Below, in pieces: positions 31,132-43,108 of a stretch of 64,000 nucleotides of DNA (its first letter is position 1; each line of letters starts with the position of its first letter). Origin of the DNA: Haematococcus lacustris (Eukaryota; Chlorophyta; Chlorophyceae; Chlamydomonadales; Haematococcaceae); NCBI GenBank assembly GCA_030144725.1, contig JASKMD010000014.1, forward strand, positions 9,362,246 through 9,426,245, given 5' to 3'. Under the pieces are notes generated by a model, which made no database searches, was not told the origin of the DNA, and worked only from the letters and a program-made list of their open reading frames with translations. The translations under genes and the position numbers were made by a program.

Positions 31132-34100
31132 ATGCAGCGCCCAGGTGTGGCCGCCAGATTCTTGGCAGTCACCCTCAACGTGCAGGGCCTTGCCCAGCCG
31201 CACAAACTGCAGGCCCTGCTTGACTGGGCCGCTGACAGCCCGGCGCAAGTGGTGTTCCTCCAAGAGTGCCATAGGGCGGAGAGCGTGTGGCAGTGGGCAG
31301 AAGCCCACTCGGGGGCCAAGCCCGCCTGGCGGGGGCAGTGGTTTTACACCCCTGGCACCGGCAGCTCCCAAGGCTGTCTGGTGTTGGTCAAGCCCTCCAC
31401 CATCCTCCGGGGGTGCACCCAGGTGCAGCTGCAGGCAGAGGGGGCCCAGGGGCGGGTGCTGCGGGTAGACGGGGAGCTCGCAGGCAGGCCGGTGTCCCTA
31501 GTGTGCGTGTACGCCCCGGCGCAGCAGGCAGAGCGGCCAGCGTTCTACGCAGAGTGCCTCCCCGCTTGCCTCCCGCCAGCCGCCGACCGCCGCCTCCTCC
31601 TCATGGGGGGCGACTTCAACTGCATCTTAGCCCCCGTGGACAGAGTGGGCATCCCGCAGGGCTCGCAGCATGGGGAGGCCTGGGTGGGCAGCCGGGGCCA
31701 GGGGGCGGAGCAGCTGCGGCAGCTGGTGGGTGAGCGGGGTCTGGTGGACCCGTGGCGCCATCTGCACCCCTCCAAGAGAGACCTCACCCACTTCAGCGAG
31801 CGTTGGCAGACGGGTGCGCGCCTCGACCGGTGGTACGTCTCGGAGGAGCTGGTGCAGTGGCAGATGGACAGCGCCATCCAAGGGGTGCTGCCAGTGCCCA
31901 CCGACCACCGGCCCGTGTCAGTGGCAGTGTGCCCCCCCGACCTGCCTCTCACCGTCCCCGCTCCCTGGCAGCTGCACCCCGCCCACCTCGACAACCCTGA
32001 CCTGCTGGACTGCCTCAAGGACTTCCTACAGGCGGAGGCACATCACCACGAGGCTGCGAGTCAGCTGGGGCTGCCTAGGGATGGGCACAGGGCCAGGTGG
32101 GCCCGCATCAAGCAGGGCCTGGCCATGCGTGCCCAGCACTTCCTGCGGGCCCAGCGCCGCGCGCAGCGTGACCTGCAGCAGCGCAGGGAGAAGGCGGCAG
32201 CAGTGGCCAGGGCTCACCTCGTGCGGCAGCTGGTGCGGGTGGAGCGAGAGGGGGAGGCTGAGGTGCAGGCGGCGCAGCACCTGGGAGAGGCCGCAGCCCT
32301 GGCGGGGGTGGGGGCGAGGGAGCAGGGGGCCCAGCAGTCCCTGCTGGCCAGCGCAGTCCTCGACCAGTACTACGGCGACCGCTCCTCCTTCTACTTCTAC
32401 CATCGCGACCAGCCCGCGCACACCCCCACCCTCATCTCCTCTCTCCAGCTCCCCGGACAGCCAGGTCAGCCAGCAGACCTCACCACGCCGGCCGGGGTGA
32501 AGGCAGCGTGCAGGGCTTTCCAGCAGCACTACTCAGCTGCCGGGCCCACCGGAGTCTACGCAGCCAAGCCGGTGGACACAGCTGCGCGCGCCGCGCTGCT
32601 GGGCAGCCTCACCTCCCACCTCACCCCCACCCAGGCCAGAGCTGCCGAGGGCCCCGATGGCAGCCCTATGCTGTCAGAGGAGGAGCTGGGCCGGGCTCTA
32701 CAGGGCTGCGCGCACAGCAAGGCCCCGGGGCTGGATGGGCTGCCCATGGAGGTCTATGACCGGCTGTGGGTGGAGCTGGGGCGGCCGCTGCGGGCCATGT
32801 TGCGAGAGGCCCTGGCAGACACCGCTGACCCTGCCCCCCTGGCTGAGTTCCTGACCGGCATCATCACCCTCGTGCCCAAGGCTGGCAAGCCGAGGGACCA
32901 GGTGGCCGGCTACCGCCCCATCACGCTCCTCAACTGCGACGTGCGCCTGGTGGCCAGGGCAGTGGAGGACCGGCTGCAGCTGCCCTTGGACCTGCTGGTG
33001 TCCCCCTCTCAGTCCGCCTTCATCCTGGGCAGGGACATCAGCGACAGCGTGCAGTTCCACCTAGGCCTGCTGGAGTACCTGCAGCAGCGGGGCAGCCCAG
33101 CCTGGCTGTTGTTGCTGGACCTGGCGGGGGCCTATGACAACGTGTCCTGGGGCTTGCTCCAGGACACGATGGAGGCCATGGGGTTCTGCCGGGAGGGGCA
33201 TGTGCGCTGGGCTCAGCTGCTGCACCGGGGGGCCACGAGCCAGGTGCTGGTCAACGGCCACCTCACCGACAGCTTCCCCCTTGCGTCGGGGCTGCTGCAG
33301 GGCAGCGGGGCCTCCCCGCTCTACTGGTGCATCGTGCTTCAGCCGCTGGTCAGCTACCTCAGCTCGCTCCAGCTGGCAGGCCGCATCAGCACCCCCACCA
33401 TCCCCTCCAGCCCTCTGGCCATGCACAGGGCCGCCCTGACCCCCGCGCTCCCCTCCAAGGAGTATGCGGACGACCTCACCATCGTGGTGCTCGATCGGGT
33501 CAGAGACGGGAAGGTGGTTGTGGAGGCCCTGGGCCTGTTCCGCGCCGCTGGGGGCCCTGCGCTGAGCGTGAGCAAGAGCTCAGCCCTGCCGTGCGCCCAG
33601 CCAGAGCCTGGGCCGGGCAACCAGGAGGGCTCAGGCCCCGAGGGGGCGGGGAGGGGAGGAAGGGGGGGTGACGGGGGGGAAGGGGGCGGGCAGGGGCAGG
33701 TGGGCGAGCAGGGGCTAGGGGGTGGGCTGGGGGAAGGTGGCGGGCAAGGGCAGCAGCAGGGCGGGCAGGAGCAGAGTGGGGAGCAGGAGCCGGAGGTGGT
33801 CATCCCAGCTGTCCGAGCGGGGGTGCCCGTGCGCCACCTGGGGGTCCCTCTTGGGGCGGCCTCCTACGCTGCCACCAGCGAGGCCGCCTTCGGTGGGGCG
33901 GCGGCGGCCATGATGGCAGCCTCCCTCCCTTGGCGGCCCCAAGGCCTCAACCTCCTGGGGCGGGTGCAGGTGGCACAGCAGTGCCTGGCCTCCAAGTCCA
34001 TCTACCAAATGGCTTTTGTGCAACCCTCCGCTCCTCTGACGCAAGCCATGGCCGCGGCTGTCAACCGCTTTGTGGCAGCCTCAGACCTGCCCCAGGAGCG

Positions 34101-36547
34101 CAGCCCCAACAGCAGCCGCCTCTACCCTAGCAAGGCCATCTGCGTGATGCCCCGGGGGGAGGGAGGGGTGGGGCTTCCCGACCTGGGGGTCACCAGCACG
34201 GCCATGCTGGCGAAGATGCTGGCCCAGCTCTGGTCGCCCCGGGTTCGTCCCTGGCAGCCTCTGACCCACAGCCTGCTGGCAGACCCCTCCCACGGCCTCA
34301 GCACGTGGGTCATCACCGACCCCACCGCCCCCCCCTCGCGAGGCATCAGCCCGCGGCTGCAAGCTCACGTGGCGGCCCTGGCTGAGCTCAAGCTGTTCCG
34401 TGCGGTGCCCCCCGCTAGCCAGTCCTTCTTCTCGGTGCTGGCAGAGCCGCTGTGGTACAACGCGCAAGTCCGCATGAACCCAGCAGCGAGGGAGGCAGCA
34501 GCTGGGCAGGGTTGGACCCACGTCCGCCACGTGAGGGAGGCCCTGCATAGCCCCCAGCTGGAGGGGGAGGCCCGATGGGCTGCCGACCTGGTCAGGGCTT
34601 GCCTCCCCGAGCCCAGGCAGGGCATGGTGGACCGCCTGCAGCCTCCTCAGCCGGAGTGGGAGTGCCTGAGGGTTGGGCCAGGGGTGGGGTTTGTGATGCG
34701 GCGCACCCCCCTGCTCCAGCCCTCCCACTGGGTGGGCCCCAACGGCCGCCTCTACTCCCTAGACCCCACAGGGCAGGGGCCCCTAGGGGCTTTCTGGGCG
34801 GAGGGAGGGGCGGCATGGGAGCCAGCTGCGGTGGCCCGTCTCAACAAGCCCAGCTACAGGCTGACTCCGGAGGAGCGAGCCGCCCACCTCCGCCCTCTAC
34901 CCGCCCAGCGTCACGTGGCGCAGGAGCAGGCTCAGGGGCAGGAGCAAGGAGGAGCCAGGGCGGTTGGCAGGGGAGGGGGGCGGGCAAGGGGGCGGGGCGG
35001 GGGCAGGGGGCGAGGGCGTGGAGGAGGTGGAGGGCGTAGGGGAGCAGGGGGCGGGGCGGGAGGGCAGGCTGCCGACCCAGCTGACGAGGGGCCTGGCACC
35101 TGGCCTAAGGAGGAGTGGCTCTTGGGCCCCTGGGCTCACGTGCAGCTGGACCCTCAGGTGTGGGGCATGGGCACCACCACCCTGCTGGACTTCTCTGTCA
35201 AGCATGCCAGGGTGCGCCTCCACCAGCTCCAGCGCGTCAGTGCCGACCCCCTCTCCCCACCCAGGTGGGGGCCTGTGGCCAGCGCTGTGGGGTGTGCGCC
35301 CCCCCCGGGCAGCGGGCGAACCGGAGGTGGCAGCGGTGGCTGATGGGGCCCTGAGGGAGCTGGAGCTCAAGTGGGAGGCCAGCGTGCAGCAGGTGGCAGG
35401 CCAGGGGGCAGCGGGGGAGCGGGAGCAGCAGGGCAGGGATGTGGAGGAGCGGCTCCCCGAGGAGGTGCAGGGCAGCCAACCGCCTCGCTGGCTTGACACC
35501 TCCGCCAGGGCGCACCAGCGACCCTCGCCGCAGATGAGGGCGGCCCAGCAGGCTGAGCGGCAGCTGGAGGCCCAGCAGCGGCGTGGGGGCAGGCAGCCAG
35601 TTGCTCAGCCCGCCCCCCGGGCCGACACCGCGGACCAGCTGGCTGTGGGTGTTCAGGCGGGCCAGCCGTGTGCGAAGGTGTGGAAGGAGCTGCTAGACCC
35701 CACCCTCCGTCGGGAGCATGTCATCGTGGCCTGGCGGGTGCTTCACGCCAGCCTCATGGTGGGGGCCTTGTGGGGCCACATCCTCAAGGGTACGGCTGCC
35801 CCGGGCTCGTCCGCCTGCCGCTTCTGCCAGCCGGGGCACTTGGAGACCCTCACCCACGCCTTCCTGACCTGCCCCGCCGTGGTCCCAGCCTGGGAGTGGG
35901 TGCTGGACGTGTACGGCCGCCTCACAGGCACCCGCCCCCCCTCAGGCGACGCCATGCTGCTCCTCAGTGGGCGCCCCACCTACGGCGAGGCCCCCCCCTT
36001 TCAGCCCCCTGACAGCCTGCTGTGGCTGCGGCTGCGCGTTGCCTACCTGGGCGCAGTGTGGCGCCTCCGCAGCTCAGGAGCCGCTACAGCCCTGCAGCCA
36101 CAACAGGTGGCGAGGCGGGTCGTGGAGGAGGTCATCTCCACCCTCACCACGGCCGTCAAGCGGGACTGGCATCGGGTGGGGAGGGACATCCGCGTGGGCC
36201 TCTGCGGCGCTGTGCCCTCCACCTGGTTCAAGGGAAAGGACCCGGAGCTGGACGCTGCCCACTTCGACCAGCTGTGGCCCGAGGCGTCGGGGGGCTGGTT
36301 TGCCAAGCAGCCCAGGAGGGAGCGGAGGGGAGGGCAGGAGGAGGCAGAGGGGAGGGTTGGGGCAGGAGGAGTGGAGGAGGAGAGGGCAGCAGGGAGGCCT
36401 AGGCAGGGGGAGGGGCAGGGCGCAGGGGGGGGGAGAGCTAGTGGTTCGCCTCTCCTTGCAGTGGCCCGTCCCCTTCCCCGTCGAGCCAGCCTGAGCTTCA
36501 GGGTTGCTGGTGGGGGCTTAGGGCGTTCGGTGGGTGGGGTGGGCTAG
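31132..36547 (+). CDS. LINE A ORF2: AP endonuclease, reverse transcriptase, zinc motif (one frameshift)
   Basis: ATG two bases after the ORF1 stop, suggesting termination-reinitiation. The endonuclease occupies about residues 8-275: LNVQGL, FLQECHR with the catalytic Glu, GGDFNC around 160, and PTDHRPVSV. RT: KAPGLDGLPMEVYDRL, YRPITLLNCD, motif A LLLDLAGAYDNV (Asp 663), LLQGSGASPLYW, and YADD at 778-781. A Gly/Gln/Arg-rich linker follows, then a C-terminal CRFCQPGHLETLTHAFLTC zinc motif at about 35816-35872. The first 1403 codons are open to 35343; one extra C in CCACCCAGG near 35260 shifts the frame, and the rest reads on to 36547. The copy at 43109-46121 lacks this insertion. Nicks target DNA and reverse-transcribes the element RNA. 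Confidence 0.9.
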
Positions 36548-36922
36548 GCTTCGGGGGGCTGTCTGGGTGTCAGGGGACCGGGGGCTTAGGTGGTCTTGGT
36601 TTGAGCGTTGGGGGTAGGGTTCTCGGTTTCAGGTCGAGGGGCGGAACTTAGGCTCGTGTGGGTAGTTTTGTGGGGAGGGTATGGGGAGGGTCTGGGTAGG
36701 TAGAGCGAGGGTGGAGGGCGTTGGTGTGGGGGAGTGTCTTGACGTTGTCCTAGTTAGGGGGTTGCTTGGGTTGTGTGGACCTTTGCTGTGGGGTGTGTGA
36801 CCTTTGCTTGGGGTGTGTGGGCCGCTGTGGTTTTGGATGGGGTGCTTGGGGCTCGTGTATGGGGGAACCTTGTTTGATGTAGTCTTCTCTTTTCTTCTTT
36901 TCTTTAGTCTCACTCTCTCTCT

Positions 36923-36927
36923 TGTAA
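36923..36927 (+). terminator. poly(A) signal TGTAA of LINE A
   Basis: TGTAA, the usual chlorophyte polyadenylation signal, lies 13 bp before the 15-bp A-tract (36940-36954). The same arrangement ends every A copy, and B copies have it before their GAGAAAAAA tail. Confidence 0.8.
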
Positions 36928-36954
36928 TGCTCCTCCATGAAAAAAAAAAAAAAA

Positions 36955-39520
36955 CGGCTGGCCCCCCTGAACACCCACAGCCAGCTGGTCCACGGTGTCG
37001 GCTTGGAGGGCGGGCTGAGCAAGTGGCCGCCTGCCCCCACGCCGCTGGTGGGCCTCCAGCTGCCGCTCAGCCTGCTGGGCCGCCCTCATCTGCGGCGAGG
37101 GTCGCTGGTGCGCCCTGGCGGAGGTGTCAAGCCAGCGAGGCGGTTGGCTGCCCTGCACCTCCTCGGTGAGCCGCACCTCCACATCCCTGCCCTGCTGTTC
37201 CCGCTCCCCCGCTGCCCCCTGGTCTGCCACCTGCTGCGCGCTGGCCTCCCACTTGAGCTCCAGCTCCCTCAGGGCCCCATCAGCCACCGCTGCCACCTCC
37301 GGTTCACCCGCTGCCCGGGGGGGGCGCACACCCCACAGCGCAGGCCACAGGCTCCCACTGGGTGGGGAGAGGGGGTCGGCACTGACGCGCTGGAGCTGGT
37401 GAAGGCGCACCCTGGCATGCTTGACAGAGAAGTCTAGCAGGGTGGTGGTGCCCATGCCCCACACCTGAGGGTCCAGCTGCACGTGAGCCGAGGGGCCCAA
37501 GAGCCACTCCTCCTTAGGCCAGGTGCCAGGCCCCTCGTCAGCAGGGTCGGCAACATGCCCTCCCGCCCCGCCCCCTGCTCCCCCACGCCCTCCACCTCCT
37601 CCACGCCCTCGCCCCTTGCCCCCGCCCCGCCCCCTTGCCCGCCCCCCTCCCCTGCCAACCGCCCTGGCTCCTCCTTGCTCCTGCCCCTGAGCCTGCTCCA
37701 GCGCCACGTGACGCTGGGCGGGTAGAGGGCGGAGGTGGGTGGCTCGCTCCCCCGGGGTCAGCCTGTAGCTGGGCTTTTTGTGCCGGGCCACCGCAGCTGG
37801 CGCCCAGGCCGCCCCCTCCTCCGCCCAGAAAGCCCCGAGGGACCCTTGCCCTGTGGGGTCTAGGGGGTAGAGGCGGCTGTTGGGGCCCACCCAGTGGCAG
37901 AGCTGGAGCATGGGGGTGCGCCGCATCACAAACCCCACCCCTGGCCCAACCCTCAGGCACTCCCACTCCGGCTGTGGAGGCTGCAAGCGGTCCACCTTGC
38001 CCTGCCAGGGCTCGGGGAGGCAAGCCCTGACCAGGTCCGCAGCCCAACGGGCCTCCCCCTCCAGCTGGGGGCTGTGGAGGGTTTCCCTCACGTTGCGGAC
38101 GTGGGTCCAACCCTGCTGAGCTGCTGCCTCACTAGCTACTGAGTTCATGCGGACTTGCGCGTTGTACCACAGCGGCTCCGCCAGCACCGAGAAGAAGGAC
38201 TGGCTAGCGGGGGGCACCGCACGGAACAGCTTGAGCTCAGCCAGGGCCGCCACGTGAGCTTGCATCCGCGGGCTGATGCCTCGCGAGGGGGGGGCGGTGG
38301 GGTCGGTGATGACCCACATGCTGAGGCCGTGGGAGGGGTCTGCCAGCAGGCTGTGGGTCAGAGGCTGCCAGGGTCGAACCCTGGGCGACCAGAGCTGGGC
38401 CAGCATCTTCGCCACCATGGCCATGCTGGTGACCCCCAGGTCGGGAAGCCCCACCCCTCCCTCCCCCCGGGGCATCACGCAGATGGCCTTGCTAGAGTAG
38501 AGGCGGCTGTTGTTGGGGCTGCGCTCCTGGGGCAGGTCTGAGGCTGCCACAAAGCGATAGACAGCCAAGGCCATGGCCTGCGCCAGAGGAGTGGAGGCTT
38601 GCACAAAGGCCATTTGGTAGATGGACTTGGAGGCCAGGCACTGCTGGGCCACCTGTACCCGCCCCAAGAGGTTGAGGCCTTGGGGTCGCCAAGGGAGGGA
38701 GGCTGCCATCATGGCCGCGGCCGCCCCCCCGAAGGCGGCCTCGCTGGTGGCAGCGTAGGAGGCCGCCCCAAGAGGGACCCCCAGGTGGCGCACTGGCACC
38801 CCCGCTCGGACAGCTGGGATGACCACCTCCGGCTCCTTCTCCCCACCCTGCTCCCGCCCGCCCTGCTGCTGCCCTTGCCCGCCACCTTCCCCCAGCCCAC
38901 CCCCTAGCCCCTGTTCGCCCGCCTTCCCCTGACCGCCCCTTTCCCCCCTTCCCCCCCCCGACCTCCCCTCCCTGCCCCCTCGGGGCCCGAGCCCCCCTGG
39001 CTACCCAGCCCGGGCTCTGGCTGGGCGCACGGCAGGGCTGAGCTCGTGCTCAAATTCAACGCAGGGCCCCCAGCGGCGAGGGGAGCGCGGGGGTAAGGGC
39101 GGCCCCCAGCGGCCAGGGGAGCGCGGGGGTAAGGGCGGCCCTGTGCATGGCCAGAGGGCTGGAGGGGATGGTGGGGGTGCTGATGCGGCCTGCCAGCTGG
39201 AGCGAGCTGAGGTAGCTGACCAGCGGCTGGAACACGATGCACCAGCAGAGCGGGGAGGCCCCGCTGCCCCGCAACAGCGCCGACCCAAGGGGGAAGCTGT
39301 CGGTGAGGTGGCCGTTGAGCAGCACCTGGCTCGTGGCACCCCGGTGCAGCAGCTGAGACCAGCGCACATGCCCCTCCCGGCAGAACCCCATCGCCTCCAT
39401 TGTGTCCTGGAGCAAGCCCCAGGACACGTTGCCATAGGCCCCCGCCAGGTCCAGCAACAACAACCAGGTTGGGCTGCCCCGCTGCTGCAGGTACTCCAGC
39501 AGGCCCAGGTGGGGAGGTTT
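36955..39520 (-). mobile_element. LINE subfamily B, inverted ORF2 fragment with internal deletion and duplication
   Basis: Minus-strand ORF2 from the palm (LLLDLAGAYGNV at about 39430-39463) to QLAVGVQGGQP at 36960. The frame is open from 38826 down to the poly(A) junction. The YADD box is missing: after ALTPALP the sequence jumps to GPALNLSTSS, and a 44-bp segment (AGCGCGGGGGTAAGGGCGGC) is duplicated at about 39091-39141. So it is a dead RT. Confidence 0.8.
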
Positions 39521-39590
39521 TTTCCTCTAAGGAAGAGCATTGCAAGAGAGTGAGAGTGACTGAAGAAAAGAAGGAAAAAGAAGACAACAC
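39521..39590 (-). mobile_element. LINE subfamily B 3' terminus, about 70 bp
   Basis: Inverted B-type end (minus strand CTTCAGTCACTCTCACTCTC then TTGCAATGCTCTTCCTTAGAGG and A-tract). TGTAA is mutated to TGCAA. The LINE cluster ends here against unique DNA. Confidence 0.7.
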
Positions 39591-40155
39591 TAGTACAGTA
39601 GGCCCGTCCCACATCGGACGGACAGAAAGACATGGCTGCCATGCGTGGCTGGGAAGGCCGTAAAGCTACAACCTGTTGAAGGCCCAATGCAACATGTTCA
39701 TAGCATCAACAGCAAAGCAGAAGTAAAGCAAAGTCCATGTTGTGCCAACATGTCGTTATGCCAATATGTTGTTATGCCATCATGCCAATATGTCGTTACG
39801 CCATCATGCCAATATGTTGTTATGAGCCACTGCGGGACTGTGACGATGTGACCACAATGTATAGTCACAGTGTGGTTGGTTGTGCCAATGCGGGCGTGGT
39901 GCGTGACATGTGCTTCAACAAATTCTCGTCAGTGTCGGCAGCAGGCATCGAACACCACATTGCCCGTGAACACCACATTGCTTTGGTGTACACCACATTG
40001 CCCGTGTATAGCGGATGAGCTGCGCCGGATGAGCTGAGACGTCAAAGTCCAGCGTGGAAATGCCTCGCTATCCATATGGCAAAGGCTGTCAGTCACGATC
40101 TTGGCCTTGATGACATGTTGGCGCAAACTGGTGACAATGAAGCCGTTGGCTACCC
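39591..40155. other. unique non-coding DNA with two short tandem repeats
   Basis: No supported gene. A 24-bp unit (ATGCCAATATGTTGTTATGC plus CATC) occurs three times at 39758-39828, and ACACCACATTGCCCGTG-type units occur three times at 39951-40009. This is the only clearly non-LINE DNA between 22.5 and 64 kb together with the following Ala-type array. Confidence 0.7.
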
Positions 40156-41706
40156 CTGCTGCTGCTGCCCCTGCTGCTGCCGCCGCTGCTGCTGCTACTG
40201 CCCCTGCTGCTGCCGCCGCTGCTGCTGCTGCTGCCCCTGCTGCTGCTGCCCCAGTTGCCCCTGCTGCTGTTTCCCCTGCTGCTGCTGCCCCTGCTGCTGC
40301 TGCTACTGCTACTGCCGCTGCTGCTGCCCCTACCCCAGCTGCCGCTGTTGTTGCATCCCCTGCTGCTGCTGCTGCTGCCCCTGCTATTGCCGCCCCTGCT
40401 GCCCCTTCTGTTGCTGCCCCTTCTGCTGCTGCCCCTGCTGCTGCTGCCCCTGCTGCCACTGCTGCCCCTGCTGCTGCTGCTACTGCCCCCCCTGCTACTG
40501 CTGCCCCTGCCCCTGCTGCCCCTGCTGCTGCCCCTGGTGCTGCCCCTGCTGCTGCTGCTACTGCTGCCCCCGCTGCTGCTGCCCCTGCTGCTGCTGCCCC
40601 TGCTGCTACTGCCCCTGCTGCTGCTGCTGCCAAAGCTGCCCCTGATGCTCCTGCAGCCGCTGCTGCTGCCGCCGCCGCTGCTGCCGCCGCTACTGCTGTT
40701 GCTGCCCCTCCTGCTGCTGCTGCTGCCGCCGCTGCTGCTGCCGCCGCTGCTGCTGCTGCCCCTGCTGCTGCTGCTGCTGCTACTGCTGCCCCTGCTGCTG
40801 CTGCTGCCCCTGCTGCTGCCGCTGCTGCTGCCCCTGCCTCAGCTGCCCCTGCTGCTGCTGCTGCTGCTGCTGCCCCTGCTGCTGCTGCCCCTGCTGCTGC
40901 TGCTGCTGCTGCCCCTGCTACTGCTGCTGCTGCTGCCCCTGCCCCTGGTGCTGCTGCTGCCCCTGCTACTGCTGCTGCTGCTGCCCCTGCTACTGCTGCT
41001 GCTGCTGTTGCCCCTGCTGCTGCTGCTGCCCCTGCAACTGCCGCCCCTGCTGCCCCTGCTGCTGCTGCCCCTGCTGCCCCTGCTGCCCCTGCTGCTGCTG
41101 CTACTGCCCCCCCTGCTGCTGCTGCCCCTGCCCCTGCTGCTGCCCCTGGTGCTGCCCCTGCTGCTGCTGCTACTGCTGCCCCCGCTGCTGCTGCCCCTGC
41201 TGCTGCTGCCCCTGCTGCTACTGCCCCTGCTGCTGCTGCTGCCCCAGCTGCCCCTGCTGCTCCTGCAGCCGCTGCTGCTGCCGCCGCCGCCGCCGCTGCT
41301 GCCGCCGCTACTGCTGTTGCTGCCCCTCCTGCTGCTGCTGCTGCTGCCGCCGCTGCTGCTGCCGCTGCTGCTGCCGCCGCTGCTGCCGCCGCTGCTGCTG
41401 CCGCCGCTGCTGCTGCTGCTGCCCCTGCTGCTGCTGCCCCTGCTGCTGCTGCTGCCCCTGCTGCTGCTGCTGCCCCTGCCTCAGCTGCCCCTGCTGCTGC
41501 AGCCGCTGCTGCTGCTGCCCCTGCTGCTGCTGCCCATGCTGCTGCCCCTGCCCCAGCTGCCCCTGCTGCTGCTGCTGCCGCTGTTGCTGCCCCTGCTGCT
41601 GCCCCGCTGCTGCTGCTGCTGCCCCCGCAGCTGCTGCCCCTGCTGCTGCTGCCCCTGCTGCTGCTGCCCCTGCTGTTGCCCCTGCTGCTGATGCCCCTGC
41701 TGCTAG
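40156..41706. repeat. 1.55-kb GCTGCTGCCCCT array with higher-order duplication
   Basis: Degenerate GCTGCTGCCCCTGCT array. A block of about 250 bp marked by CCCCTGGTGCTGCCCCTGCT at 40531 recurs at 41143, 612 bp later, with a CTCCTGCAGCCGCTGCTGCT landmark repeated the same way. It encodes Ala/Pro on the plus strand in one frame (open from 40101 to 41759) and Ala/Gly on the minus strand. By analogy with the Ala-rich gene end at 9363-10232 the coding strand could be minus, but no flanking exon is convincing. Confidence 0.85.
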
Positions 41707-42243
41707 CCTGGCTGCTTTTCAGGGCTAGACACCTGCCATCAGGTGCATTGGGGACGTGAGGCTACCTCGCGCTGAAGCAGAGGCTGAACATGTTTTACCG
41801 CATAGGCAGTGCGTTCAACGTGCACGCTTTACAACGTGCGTCTAACGTGCGTTTAACGTGCAACGCGAGGCCAAGCGCCGCATCCGTCCCTGGACTCTGG
41901 CCCTGGACTGCGGTTGTCAGACCAACCTTCAAGTGGGCCGGGGCTGTACTCCGCAGGGGTAGGGGGTGTTTGTTTGACTGGGACGTTTGACGGGCCGGCC
42001 AGACCATTTAAAACGAAACATCGCGAGTAGACGCGCTGGCGTGTACATTATTAGACCCACTACTCATCTCTATTTTTAAGGCCTCCAAATTTCAGAACGA
42101 CTTTCGATCTTACCGCACAGTGACTCGCGCTCGATTTCCACGATGTACTATGCGGTGTTGAAGTTAGGAGAGGTCGCACGCTGAATCGCAGGCCATTCCG
42201 AGCACATTTTCTTCTTGCCCCCTTTTATTTTTTAGATGTAGAT
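41707..42243. other. unique DNA, no feature recognised
   Basis: Lower GC than the surroundings. An AACGTGC motif repeats four to five times at about 41815-41865. No coding frame, RNA gene or mobile element recognised. Confidence 0.6.
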
Positions 42244-42743
42244 NNNNNNNNNNNNNNNNNNNNNNNNNNNNNNNNNNNNNNNNNNNNNNNNNNNNNNNNN
42301 NNNNNNNNNNNNNNNNNNNNNNNNNNNNNNNNNNNNNNNNNNNNNNNNNNNNNNNNNNNNNNNNNNNNNNNNNNNNNNNNNNNNNNNNNNNNNNNNNNNN
42401 NNNNNNNNNNNNNNNNNNNNNNNNNNNNNNNNNNNNNNNNNNNNNNNNNNNNNNNNNNNNNNNNNNNNNNNNNNNNNNNNNNNNNNNNNNNNNNNNNNNN
42501 NNNNNNNNNNNNNNNNNNNNNNNNNNNNNNNNNNNNNNNNNNNNNNNNNNNNNNNNNNNNNNNNNNNNNNNNNNNNNNNNNNNNNNNNNNNNNNNNNNNN
42601 NNNNNNNNNNNNNNNNNNNNNNNNNNNNNNNNNNNNNNNNNNNNNNNNNNNNNNNNNNNNNNNNNNNNNNNNNNNNNNNNNNNNNNNNNNNNNNNNNNNN
42701 NNNNNNNNNNNNNNNNNNNNNNNNNNNNNNNNNNNNNNNNNNN
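42244..42743. other. assembly gap of 500 N
   Basis: Nominal-size gap between unique DNA and the LINE array. Confidence 0.98.
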
Positions 42744-43108
42744 GGTCTTGGTATGAGCGTTGGGGGTAGGGTTCTCGGTTTCAGGTCGAGGGGCGGAACT
42801 TAGGCTCGGGTGGGTAGTTTTGTGGGGAGGGTATGGGGAGGGTCTGGGGAGGTGAGCTAGGGTGGAGGGCGTTGGTGTGGGGGAGTGTCTTGACGTTGTC
42901 CTAGGGAGGGGGTTGCTTGGGTTGTGTGGACCTTTGCATGTGGGGTGTGGACCTTTGCTTGGGGTGTGTGGACCGCTGTGTTTGGGTGGGGTGCTTGGGG
43001 CTCGTGTATGGGGGAACCTTGTTTTGTAGTAGTCTTCTCTTTTCATCTTTTCTTTAGTGTCACTCTCTCTCTTGTAATGCTCCTCCATCAAAAAAAAAAA
43101 AAAAAAAA
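42744..43108 (+). mobile_element. LINE A 3'UTR and 19-bp poly(A)
   Basis: A-type 3'UTR from GGTCTTGGTATGAGCG to TGTAA and an A-tract at 43090-43108. The tail is joined to CATCGTGGTGCTCG of another ORF2, the same junction as at 46564. Confidence 0.85.

Larger units (their letters stand above)
26006..36954 (+). mobile_element. near full-length LINE subfamily A, about 10.9 kb
   Basis: Non-LTR retrotransposon with 5'UTR (26006-26892), Pro/Gln/Ala-rich ORF1, ORF2 with AP-type endonuclease and reverse transcriptase, 3'UTR with TGTAA and a 15-bp poly(A). Domain order and poly(A) fit the L1 superfamily; association with the algal Zepp/Zepp-like lineage is inferred from host type and self-nesting. 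Two lesions interrupt the reading frames: a phase slip in a (GGGGCT)n tract of ORF1 and a one-base insertion at about 35260 in ORF2. It is inserted in a B-type ORF2 fragment, and its tail abuts an inverted B copy. Confidence 0.9.

Noticed and set aside
40101..41759. 552-codon Ala/Pro protein
   Set aside because: Start and flanks show no ordinary protein sequence or splice evidence; recorded as a repeat.
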